A DNA stretch of 64,000 nt, from NCBI RefSeq assembly GCF_019039255.1, contig NZ_CP077062.1, positions 1,612,001-1,676,000 of the forward strand. The letters run 5' to 3'. A program made the position numbers and the translations under genes. The stretch is from Nocardioides panacis. GTDB taxonomy: Bacteria > Actinomycetota > Actinomycetes > Propionibacteriales > Nocardioidaceae. Positions 56,599-64,000 of this stretch are shown here, piece after piece; the stretch's first letter is position 1, and each line of letters starts with the position of its first letter. The notes beneath the pieces are model-generated. The model saw only the letters and a list, made by a program, of their open reading frames with translations. It was not told where the DNA came from and made no database searches.

Positions 56599-57959
56599 CC
56601 CGCGAGGCGCTCGATGTCTGGCTGTACGGGACCCGGATCGCGCAGCTGCATGAGACCGTCCGCGGCCGGATTGGTCTCGCGTGGACCGCGGACGCCGTGC
56701 AACGCTGGGGCCGCGGTGCGCGGCTGCTGTCAGCGAAGCTGACGATCGGCACCGTCCCGGTGGACGTGTTGGTGGGTGCCTACCTGGATGGGCTGCTGCC
56801 CGAGGGCAGTGCCCGGGTCAACCACGCGCTGACCGCCGGCGTCGCTCCGGATGACACCTACGCCCTCATCCGGGCCTACGGGCGCGACACTCCCGGCGCG
56901 ACGATCTTCGTTCCCGCTGGTACCCCGGACCCGACGCGCGCGGGCCACTACGAGCCGTTGAGTGCCGGGCAGGTGGCTGAGCGACTGCGTCGCGCCGACG
57001 AGCACCTGCCGACCTCTCCGCGGGAGACCACCGAGTCCTCGACGCTGCCCGGCATGGTCCCCAAGGTCACCATTCACCGCGAGGGAGGTCAGTGGTTCTC
57101 GTGCAAGGAGGGTGCGCCCTCGACCTGGATCCTCAAGCGCTCCAACGACGCCGCACGTGAGATCGGTGACGTGGTCGACACCGAAGTGGCCTGCCTGACG
57201 CTGGCTCGTGAGATCGGGTTGACCAGCATCGACGCGGAGATCGTGGACTTCGGCGACGTCCGGGCGATCGCGGTCTCCCGCTATGACCGAGACGTTGCGA
57301 ACGGGAACGCCCGTCTCCACCAGGAAGACTTGGCGCAGGCGCTCGGGCTCAACACGCAGGACCCGAACCGCAAGTTCCAGTGGGGCTCGCGTATGCCGTC
57401 CCTGGTGCACGCCGCGGATGTGCTTCGTCTCGACGGTGGGAACCCGGACGCGCTGCTCCGACTGGTCACGTTCTCGTTCCTGGTCGGGAATACCGACATG
57501 CACGCCAAGAACATCTCCTTCCTTCGTCACGATGACGGCAAGGTGGCGCTCAGCCCCGCCTACGACATTGCGATGCACCTGCATCATGAGCGTGAGAACC
57601 GGCGCAGCGCGCTCGACGTCAACGGACGGAACCGCATCGACGAGTTGACGATCGCGGACGTGGTCGCCGAGGCGGAGCGCTGGGGTCTGCCGGCACGCCG
57701 TGCGGCGCGGGTGGTTGCCGAGACGACGCGTGCCCTCGATGGCGCGTTGCGGGGGCTGGACCGGGCACGGCACGGCGGTGTGCCGCCGCGCGCCTGGGAC
57801 CTGCTCGAGCGGCGCATTGCCGCCGCGGTGGCTGGCCTGCCCGGACCGGCAACACCCGCCCCGGCCGCGGGAGTCGTCGCTGGTGCGAGCGAGCGGCCCG
57901 CCGGTGCCGGCGTTGAGCCGCAGAGTGGCCGGCCGCGGGGCCCCCGCCGACCGCGCTGA
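56595..57959 (+). CDS. hipA: HipA-family Ser/Thr kinase toxin
   Basis: 454 residues. The N-terminal couple-HipA domain (LDVWLYGTRIAQLHETVRGR) includes PVDVLVGAYLDGLLPEGSAR. The kinase core contains LPGMVPKVTIHREGG, KRSNDAAREIGDVVDTEVAC and the catalytic region FLVGNTDMHAKNISFL (NxDxHxxN) with LSPAYDIAMH for the metal-binding Asp. HipA kinases slow growth by phosphorylating aminoacyl-tRNA synthetases in known cases. The C-terminal 45 residues are Pro/Ala/Gly-rich. Catalytic residues are intact, so the toxin should be active. Confidence 0.9.
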   Translation: MTREALDVWLYGTRIAQLHETVRGRIGLAWTADAVQRWGRGARLLSAKLTIGTVPVDVLVGAYLDGLLPEGSARVNHALTAGVAPDDTYALIRAYGRDTPGATIFVPAGTPDPTRAGHYEPLSAGQVAERLRRADEHLPTSPRETTESSTLPGMVPKVTIHREGGQWFSCKEGAPSTWILKRSNDAAREIGDVVDTEVACLTLAREIGLTSIDAEIVDFGDVRAIAVSRYDRDVANGNARLHQEDLAQALGLNTQDPNRKFQWGSRMPSLVHAADVLRLDGGNPDALLRLVTFSFLVGNTDMHAKNISFLRHDDGKVALSPAYDIAMHLHHERENRRSALDVNGRNRIDELTIADVVAEAERWGLPARRAARVVAETTRALDGALRGLDRARHGGVPPRAWDLLERRIAAAVAGLPGPATPAPAAGVVAGASERPAGAGVEPQSGRPRGPRRPR

Positions 57960-58005
57960 GGGGCGCGCCTGACGCCCGCAGTGCGGTCGGCAGTCTGCGG
58001 ACGAC

Positions 58006-58575
58006 TCAGGCGGCGTCGGTCGGCTGCTCCGGGCCGCTGTGTGCCGCTGCTTGGGCGTGACGCTCGAGGCGAGCGAGGATCGCAAGCTCGTAGGGGGGCG
58101 TCTGGTAGGTCAGACCGTACGGGTTCGGGCCGCGACGTGAGTAGGTTTCGGCCGCTGACGTCCACTTGGCCATGACTGCCTCGGCAAGCCCTGGACGGTC
58201 CTCGCGGGTGTCGTTGGTCCCGGCGTCGATGATGGCTTCGAGGGTGGCTGCGGGTCCGTGCGCGTGGACGATGTTGTAGACGTTCCACCAGACCTGTCCG
58301 AGCACGGGCGCCTGGGTGGTCAGCACGTATTCGACGCGGTCGTGCTCGTCGAGCTCGTCGTCGTAGAGGTAGCCGGGGAGGCCCGGGCTGGGGTAGTCGA
58401 CGTTATCGAGCCACGGACGGTAGCCCCACAGGATGGCGATGAGCCCGTACGCGACGTGCTTGTTGAAGGCCTCGTCCGCGTCGCTGTTGTAGGCCAGTTC
58501 GTCGAAGGCGTCGTCGAGCTCGTCGACGAGAGCGATGGATGCGGCAGACGCGGTAGTCGAGGGGGTGTTCGTCAT
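58006..58575 (-). CDS. Hypothetical protein
   Basis: 189 residues from ATG 58575. Acidic N-terminus (LVDELDDAFDELAYNSDADE) and a helical middle with YGLIAILWGYRPWLDNVDYP and VLGQVWWNVYNIVHAHGPAA. No domain is recognised. It lies convergent to hipA and could be an accessory or cargo gene of the island. Confidence 0.65.
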   Translation of the reverse strand: MTNTPSTTASAASIALVDELDDAFDELAYNSDADEAFNKHVAYGLIAILWGYRPWLDNVDYPSPGLPGYLYDDELDEHDRVEYVLTTQAPVLGQVWWNVYNIVHAHGPAATLEAIIDAGTNDTREDRPGLAEAVMAKWTSAAETYSRRGPNPYGLTYQTPPYELAILARLERHAQAAAHSGPEQPTDAA

Positions 58576-58701
58576 GTCGGAGGATGGTGCGTGTTGGCGG
58601 CGCCTTGGCAATCACCGCGCTACTCGAGTGGGACTGCTGACGTGAGGTGAAGCGTGAGCGTTTCCGTGCTCGCAGAGGGCGGGGGCACGACGGTACCGGG
58701 C

Positions 58702-59929
58702 TCATGCCCGCAGGCTGCCCTCGGCGACGAACTCCGTGTAGATGGCGTCCTCGTCTTCGCGTTCCAGGAGCACTGCCAAGGGGCCTGTGCCCGTCTTGCG
58801 TGCCGCGGCAGCGTCGAGCGCAGCGTCGAGCAGTCGTCGGGGCGGGCGGACGGACGGAATGGTGCGTTGGCTCGTGACGGCCGAGTCTGCCCACTCTTTC
58901 TGGTTGTCCAGGAGGTCGATCCAGGTGTCGGTGTCAGCGATGAACCCGAGATCGGCAAGTTGGTACACGGTTGCGGGAACCGATGCTCCATACCGGTCGG
59001 CGAGGGAGCGCGCTGCCCGGCCGGCCTTGGATGCTTGCGTGTCGAAGTCCGCCTGCGTGACCCTGCGCGTGTCGAGCATCTCGCCTACTCCGGCCGGGGG
59101 CAGGAGCAGGTGGGCTGCGAACGCACTCACACGGCGTTCGGTCAGGGTGCCGCTGGCCGGCTCGACCTCGTCTTCGTCGATCACGGGCCTGGGGTCTGCG
59201 AGGAGGTGGTGGCCGAGTTCGTGGGCGAGGGTGAACCGGACGTGTCCGGCGTCGAAGCTGGTCGACGCCACGATGACGGCCCGGTCCTCGGTGTGGGCGC
59301 AGAGCCCGTCGACGTCGGTGCCGAGGGGTGAGAGGACGACGTCGGTCGCGAAGTGCGTCTCGATGAGGTCGGGTAGGTCGCCGAGCTCGGCGTTTCCTAG
59401 GTTCAGGGTCTCGCGTACGAGTTCGGCCATCCGGCGTCCTTGTCGCTGGGCCTCTTGGCGGCTGCGCGGCGGTGCGGGGAACCCGGTCCTGATCTGTTCC
59501 ATGACCGCTTGCCCTGCGGCCGTCGGGACGGGCGCGTCGACTAGGCCTTGGTCTGCGAGTAGGTCCTCGACGTTCAGGACGGCGGCGGCTCGGACCTGGG
59601 CACCAGCGCTCTCTGCTGCTCCGTTGAGTCGGTGTGCAAGGGAGAACGTCGGGGTGGCCTTCAGCCCCAGGAGCCACTGCGGGGTTACCCGCAGGGCCTG
59701 GGCGAGCTTCGGCATCTCGCGCACGGAGATCCCGCGCGTCTCGCCCTCGATCTTGCTGACCTGGGTCTTGTCCAGGCCGAGGAACGCGCCAAGGTCGGCG
59801 CCAGAGAGCCCGACCTGGTTGCGTGCGGCACGCACGCGGGCCCCCACTCCCGGCAGCGTCTCGCGCGGGGGGAGGTGTGCGCCGGCGGCCGCGGTCGATG
59901 GTGCGGCGGGGCGTCTCGTTGCTGGTCAT
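58702..59929 (-). CDS. XRE regulator fused to ImmA/IrrE metallopeptidase (frameshift near start)
   Basis: About 408 residues if joined. An XRE domain at residues 30-90 (GLSGADLGAFLGLDKTQVSK) is followed by an ImmA/IrrE-type zinc peptidase with FTLAHELGHHLLADPRP (HExxH) near 230 and LTERRVSAFAAHLLLPP. Such proteins cleave or sense phage-type repressors during stress. ATG 59929 has AAGGAG at ideal spacing; the frame from it breaks in six G at 59867-59872, and one base less gives RTPPPRETLPGVGARVRAAR. Without that correction translation would have to begin at GTG 59847. Confidence 0.85.
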
Positions 59930-59982
59930 GCTGGTCTCCTTCGTCGAGCTGTCTCGACACTGTCCAAAGCTAGGCGACTATC

Positions 59983-60006
59983 GCAACTATTTCAACGGGC
60001 AGTTGC
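59983..60006. promoter_or_regulatory. Inverted repeat upstream of the XRE/ImmA gene
   Basis: GCAACT (59983-59988) and AGTTGC (60001-60006) separated by 12 bp, in an AT-richer patch 54 bp upstream of the ATG. A plausible self-operator for the XRE domain. Confidence 0.45.
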
Positions 60007-60014
60007 ACTCCCTG

Positions 60015-60462
60015 GTGTCAGTTGGTCGGCCTCTCTGGACCGACCAAGGCCCAGACGGCTCCACGCCCCTCGACCCCGACGAAATCGAGGGCATCGTCTC
60101 GTCCTGGGTCGCAACGCGCGGCGACCTCAACGAGGTCGAACAGGCCAACATCGTCAAAGCGCTCACCCCGCGCGCCGCTGCCGGGAGTGGGGGCCCGGAC
60201 GCCCGTCGCGAAGCCGCCTCTCATGCGGGACCCGACGCGGCTTTCCTACACCGCCCCGCACGCGCTCACCGTGGCCGCAGCCCATCGTGCGAACGGCCCT
60301 CATCGACTTCATCAAGTACGCGCACACCGACGTCAGGACAGCTGCTCGGGAGGTCCAGGACGCGTGGCGGAGCGGCGGCCTGTGCGACCTGATCGGTCGC
60401 TACCTAGGCACGGGTTCTCCAACCTGTGGTTCGCCGACCAGTACCGGTTATTCAGAGAATAG
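60015..60462 (+). pseudogene. Fic-family N-terminal fragment and following debris
   Basis: Residues coded at 60040-60170 read GSTPLDPDEIEGIVSSWVAT then RGDLNEVEQANIVKAL, the N-terminus of mobile-mystery-protein-B-type Fic proteins. The HPFxxGNGR motif and the rest of the Fic domain are absent. After 60190 another orphan protein end appears across three frames (LIDFIKYAHTDVRTAAREVQ, then FSNLWFADQYRLFRE), with at least two indels. The normal partner, an XRE-type protein A, is not adjacent unless the divergent XRE/ImmA gene took over. Confidence 0.55.
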
Positions 60463-60475
60463 CCAGCCTCTTAGG

Positions 60476-61670
60476 TTGTGCTATCGCCGAAATAACAGAA
60501 CCTATAGTTCCGGTCGCGCCCTACAGCGGCAGCGCTACAGGTGCACTGGACCCGACCAGGCTTTCCACCGGTTCACCCCTCCGCTACCCCGTGAGCGCAC
60601 CACTGACGGGGTCTGCGACGTGTGCGACGGCACCGTCCACGCGCACGCCGGACCTGTCGTCTCGCGCGGGTACAGGCACCGACTGCATCTGGTCGCGGAG
60701 GCTCTCGTGGCGGTCGGCCGCGGGGTGAGCTACACCCGGGCTGCGCAGCGGGCGCGAGTCGCGGCCGGTCGCGACCCGTTGGTCGGGGGGAGCTCGGGAC
60801 AGCTGGTGGCCGAGTGGGTCGACGCGTGGGCGCCGGTCATCCTGGCCGCCCACGCCGAGACCGAGCAGCCCGAGACCCTGGTGCTCGACTCGACGGACTT
60901 CTGGTGGACCAACCAACGCCCGCACCGGCATCCGACGCCGCGAGTTCGCCATCCTGGTGGCCTACGGCTACACCGGACCGGCTGCCGGCCGCATCTGGGG
61001 CATCCATGCCACACCCACGGCTCAAGGACGCGACTGGGTCCGGTTCCTGAGCAGCCTGAACCTGCCCGGACCACCCGCGAGCATCGTGGCCGACGACAAC
61101 CTGGCCATCGAAGCTGCGGTGCCTCGCATGTGGAGTCCGGCGCCTGGCCCGAGTCTGCCCCTGCCGTTCCTCTTCGCCTGCGAACATCACCTCCGCGAAC
61201 GCGCCAGGGACGCCCTCCAGGCCGACAACGCTCATGCTGGGTCCGGCCGCTGGATGCGGCGCCTGGACACGGCGTTCCGTCGTGACGAGGGCTGGGACGA
61301 GTTCCACCGGGCCACCAGCATCCTGGGCGCATCAGCCGCTTGGACCGCCAACAATGACGCCAAGCTGCGGCCGCAGACCTCGGTCCGTCACCTGCTGCCC
61401 GCGCACCGCTCTACGGCCGGCGCGGAGACCGCCGCCCACAGGCTCCGCAACCTCTACGAGCAGCGGTCGTTCTCGCTACGCAACGCGAACCGCACCAACC
61501 TGCTCCTCGGGCTGACGCGGCTGCATCTGAACAACCGCGACGATGTGAACGCCTACCACCGCATCCTGCGCCAAGCAGCTGAGGCTGGGCAGGGCAAACC
61601 TCGCCAGGGTCAGCGGCTCAACCGAGACCCGCGGGACACCAACGGTGACCCGCAGCCTTCCCTTCGGTAG
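60476..61670 (+). CDS. Transposase-like DDE protein (frameshifted)
   Basis: About 397 residues if joined. The N-terminus has a zinc-finger-like part (ALQRQRYRC ... VCDVCDG), then LVAEALVAVGRGVSYTRAAQ, typical of MULE/IS256-like actinobacterial transposases. Candidate acidic residues are in LVLDSTDFWW and ASIVADDNLAIEAA, with CEHHLRERARDAL after. The frame changes near 60920 (AACGCCCGCACC; one C less gives NQRRTGIRRREFAILVAYGY). No terminal inverted repeats or target duplications were found, so it may be an orphan gene. Start TTG 60476 is a guess. Confidence 0.65.
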
Positions 61671-61803
61671 GCCTGGCCTACGAGATGCGGTGCATCAGGA
61701 CGTCCTAGTCGAAGGACGCAACGTCCAGTGAGGCAGCTCCACTCCTGCGGGTAGCCACTCAGCCTTGGTTTTCGTGTGGCCGCCCGAACGTGCTGTCAGG
61801 CAG

Positions 61804-62193
61804 TCACGAGCAGCTACCGCCGCCGCCCCCGCAGTCACCGCCGCCGCCGAAACCGCCGCCGCCGAAACCGCCGCCCACCATGCCTGGTGAGCCATAAGGC
61901 ACGCTTCCGTTGTGGTCCTGGAGTGGCAAGACAACTGGACTCATGAGGAAGGCCCTGATGCCGATTGCGACCGGACCGGCCAACAGGACCGGCCCGGCGT
62001 AGGTCCAGCCGACCGTTGCGTATGCCGTGATGAAGCAGGCACACCAAGCAAGGGCCCCACGAAGAAGCGCCTTGGAAATGCGGCGGCGGGACACTGTGCC
62101 TGTGGAGGCTCGTGGCTCCTTCCATGAACTGAGTGTGCCACATGCGCGGCTCGGCGGAGGGGCGACGTGGGTGCCCTGAGTCATGCTGCACAT
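61804..62193 (-). CDS. Membrane protein with Gly-rich C-terminus
   Basis: Up to 129 residues. Two hydrophobic segments (LAWCACFITAYATVGWTYAG and VLLAGPVAIGIRAFLMSPVV) and a tail MVGGGFGGGGFGGGGDCGGG ending SCS. The N-terminal 33 residues before SRRRISKALLRGAL may be non-coding; a GTG at 62094 is then the start. Gly-rich Cys-containing tails like this occur at the end of TPM-type membrane proteins, but no TPM domain is seen. Confidence 0.5.
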   Translation of the reverse strand: MCSMTQGTHVAPPPSRACGTLSSWKEPRASTGTVSRRRISKALLRGALAWCACFITAYATVGWTYAGPVLLAGPVAIGIRAFLMSPVVLPLQDHNGSVPYGSPGMVGGGFGGGGFGGGGDCGGGGGSCS

Positions 62194-62238
62194 GGTGTCA
62201 ACCAGGGCGGCATCCGCGCCAGTCTTCTGCCCCCCCGA

Positions 62239-62490
62239 GTGCGTCCCATAGTCACACCGGAATCAGAGGGGGGCGGCCCTCGCCGTCTGGTCATCAGCAC
62301 CTCGTTCATGCTGCCCGTCCTGATGCTGCTCGTCGTCATGCTGCTTGTCCTCGTCCAGGCCGTGTCGCCCAAAGGTCGGCATCTGCCCGAGAAGTTCAAC
62401 CGTCTACTGGCGCTGGTTGCGACCTGGGGTCGGGTTCACCGCGTTCGTGAGCGCGTGGAGGAGCTGCTCGACGTCGTTTCCCCAGTGTGA
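62239..62490 (+). CDS. Possible small membrane protein
   Basis: About 83 residues with one strong membrane segment (FMLPVLMLLVVMLLVLVQAV) followed by a basic helix (GRHLPEKFNRLLALVATWGR). Third-position GC is high through the segment. The last 29 codons overlap the opposite-strand serine hydrolase, so the 3' end is doubtful. Confidence 0.4.
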   Translation: MRPIVTPESEGGGPRRLVISTSFMLPVLMLLVVMLLVLVQAVSPKGRHLPEKFNRLLALVATWGRVHRVRERVEELLDVVSPV

Positions 62491-63545
62491 GGTGACGACG
62501 AGGTCGCGGGCTGGGTCGACCCAGAGCAGGTGCCGGCCGCCGTTGCCGCGGGCACATCGCCCGGTTGCGGCGGCGGTCGACCAGACGGTCCGGTCGTCGT
62601 TGAGCCACCAGGACAGGCCGTAGTTCGCCTTGACCGGGCACGGTGTCCACAACTGGTCGATCCACGTGGAGGAGAGACCTGGCCGTGCCCCCAGGTGCCT
62701 CTGTGTAGGCACAGGTGTCCGATGCGGGCCAGGTCGAGGGCGCTGATCCACAGGCCACCGCCCCAGTGCGCACCCCCGGACACGACCGGTGTCAGCGCCT
62801 CGTCGGCGCCATCTGGGTCGTCTGGGTCGTCTGGGTCGTCTGCGTCGTCGAGGGTGATGCGGGAGTTGGGGTAGCCGTGCCAGGACCACGACGTCGACGC
62901 GCCGATGGGGTCCAAAATGCGTTCGCGGAGGACGTCCGGCAGGCTGCTGCGCAGCAGGGCGGTCAGGGCGAGGGCGGCCAGGTTCACGCGGACGTCGTTG
63001 TACGCCCACCCCGCCCCCGGTAGTCCGCCGGCTGACTCGGTGCCTTCCCGGGTGCTCTGGACGTCGACCGAGGTCGGTTTGCCCCACAGCTCCCCTTCCC
63101 ACTGGCTGGTCTGGTCGAGCAGGTGACGCCAGGTGACCAAGCGGCCGTGCGGGTTCGCGAGCTGTGGGAGGTCGACGCGCCGGGTCACCGGCTCGTCGAG
63201 GTGCAGCAGGCCGTCGTCGTGCGCGATGCCGGCGACGAGCGACAGGACGCTCTTGGTGACGCTGAACGCCATCTCCACGCGGGTCGGGTCGCCCCAGGAC
63301 GCGAGGACCGTCCCGCGTCGGACGACGACACCGCTGGGCCCGGCCCCATCCAGGAGCGGACCGAGCACGTCGCGGTGCGACGCATCCCCGACCTGGGTGG
63401 CAAGGTAGGACGCCATGTCGTCCACGCCGGCGACCGGGCGTGCTGCTTGCTCCGCCGCGGCGATCTCGACGGCGCCGAGGTCGACGCCCTCGAGGGGGTC
63501 GCCCAGCCAGACGTTCGCTGGGGCGCTGTCCTCGAGCGTCTCCAT
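62404..63545 (-). CDS. Serine hydrolase, class C beta-lactamase-like (frameshifted)
   Basis: About 380 residues if joined. Ser-x-x-Lys nucleophile in AFSVTKSVLSLVAGI near 100, the Tyr-x-Asn box in GWAYNDVRVNLAAL near 185, and a late SHWGNDVEQLL that corresponds to the KTG-type strand. No signal peptide, so probably cytoplasmic or an esterase-type relative of EstB. The frame breaks at five C, 62688-62692; here a base must be added (six) to link HRGTWGARPGLSSTWIDQLW, the opposite sign to most breaks in this window. A DDPDDPDDP stretch is coded by a 9-bp repeat near 62815. Start ATG 63545 follows GAAAGG. Confidence 0.8.
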
Positions 63546-63585
63546 GACCACAGCCTTTCCGTCTCGTGTCGGCGAGCGACGTGGG

Positions 63586-64000
63586 TCAGAGCGTTCTCGT
63601 CGTGACGAGGTTGGTGCCGTAGGGGGCTTCCTCACGGTCCGTCTCGATGAACCCGACCTTGGCCAGCACACGGCGGGAGGCGGTGTTCCAGTCCCAGACG
63701 GAGGCCCACAGCCGTTCGTACCCGGACGTTATCGCCCAGTCCAGGACCGCCCAGGATGCCTCGGTCGCGTATCCGTTTCCCCAGACCCGTCGTAGGAACT
63801 CGAACGCCAGCTCCGGTTCGTGGGCCCCGTGTCCACTGTCGACCAGGCCGCAGTAGCCAATGGCATCGCCGACGATCTTCCGTTCGACCGCGAGCAACCC
63901 GACAGAGGTGGGCTGGTTGGCGCGGATCGCGTCCTCGAACTCGGCGAGGGTGGGGTGTCCGTCCGTGTCGATGCGCCGGTGTGGCGGCACTCGTGGGTCG
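63586..64000 (-). CDS. GNAT acetyltransferase, N-terminus beyond window edge
   Basis: At least 137 residues of a RimJ/RimL-like N-acetyltransferase: LAFEFLRRVWGNGYATEASW holds the acetyl-CoA-binding loop (R/Q-x-x-G-x-G/A pattern), and WASVWDWNTASRRVLAKVGF the C-terminal strand and helix. The frame is open to base 64000 and lacks the expected N-terminal strand, so the start lies outside. Substrate unknown. Confidence 0.82.
   Translation of the reverse strand, partial: DPRVPPHRRIDTDGHPTLAEFEDAIRANQPTSVGLLAVERKIVGDAIGYCGLVDSGHGAHEPELAFEFLRRVWGNGYATEASWAVLDWAITSGYERLWASVWDWNTASRRVLAKVGFIETDREEAPYGTNLVTTRTL

Overview
The window is about 64 kb of very GC-rich DNA with strongly biased third codon positions, frequent GTG starts and many 1-4 base stop/start overlaps (TGATG, ATGA, GTGA). 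The gene content (actinobacterial GuaB1, maltokinase-cap protein, DUF222/HNH nuclease, Rv2004c-like kinase, F420/flavin LLM enzyme) points to a high-GC actinobacterium, most likely near Nocardioides; the genus is inference. No rRNA gene, CRISPR array or complete tRNA was seen.

Layout. 1-30 kb is an ordinary chromosomal backbone: sulfatase and peptide deformylase, an acyl-CoA dehydrogenase pair behind two palindromes, SDR and DinB enzymes, galactokinase, a cyclopropane/methyl-fatty-acid synthase with a DUF1295 protein and a peroxiredoxin, GuaB1, a P-loop kinase/luciferase-fold fusion, a C1 aminopeptidase, then a stress-flavoured group (MEDS-STAS sensor, Rv2004c-like kinase, GNAT/acyl-CoA ligase, universal stress protein), a haloacetate-dehalogenase-like hydrolase and a pentapeptide-periodic repeat protein coupled to an RDD membrane protein. 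30-33 kb carries a DUF222/HNH nuclease and a secreted GH16 glucanase. 33.4-44.1 kb is a tightly overlapping seven-gene minus-strand operon (two GGYN-type glycosyltransferases, two GT4 glycosyltransferases, an ABC exporter, two APH-fold kinases) with a divergent third APH-fold protein that has lost its catalytic Asp. This is the best candidate in the window for an undescribed glycoconjugate assembly and export system.

44.2-64 kb is accessory DNA. It opens with the 3' end of a tRNA-Leu-like sequence followed by its own terminator, then a one-directional module with two tyrosine recombinases at its ends. After it come gene fragments (GntR, HAF-repeat protein, HNH-Excalibur nuclease, RCC1), intact secreted proteins (SNase-sunset nuclease), a HipBA toxin-antitoxin module with three operator boxes at 27-bp spacing, an XRE/ImmA-type protease regulator, a Fic N-terminal fragment, an orphan DDE transposase-like gene, a serine hydrolase and a GNAT enzyme cut by the window edge.

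A caution for every reader: at least thirteen otherwise intact genes are broken by single-base indels, nearly always one extra G or C in a run of five to seven. Their regularity suggests residual sequencing error rather than decay, so these genes are described as the joined products they probably encode. True decay in the island is recognised separately by missing gene ends and chimeric junctions.
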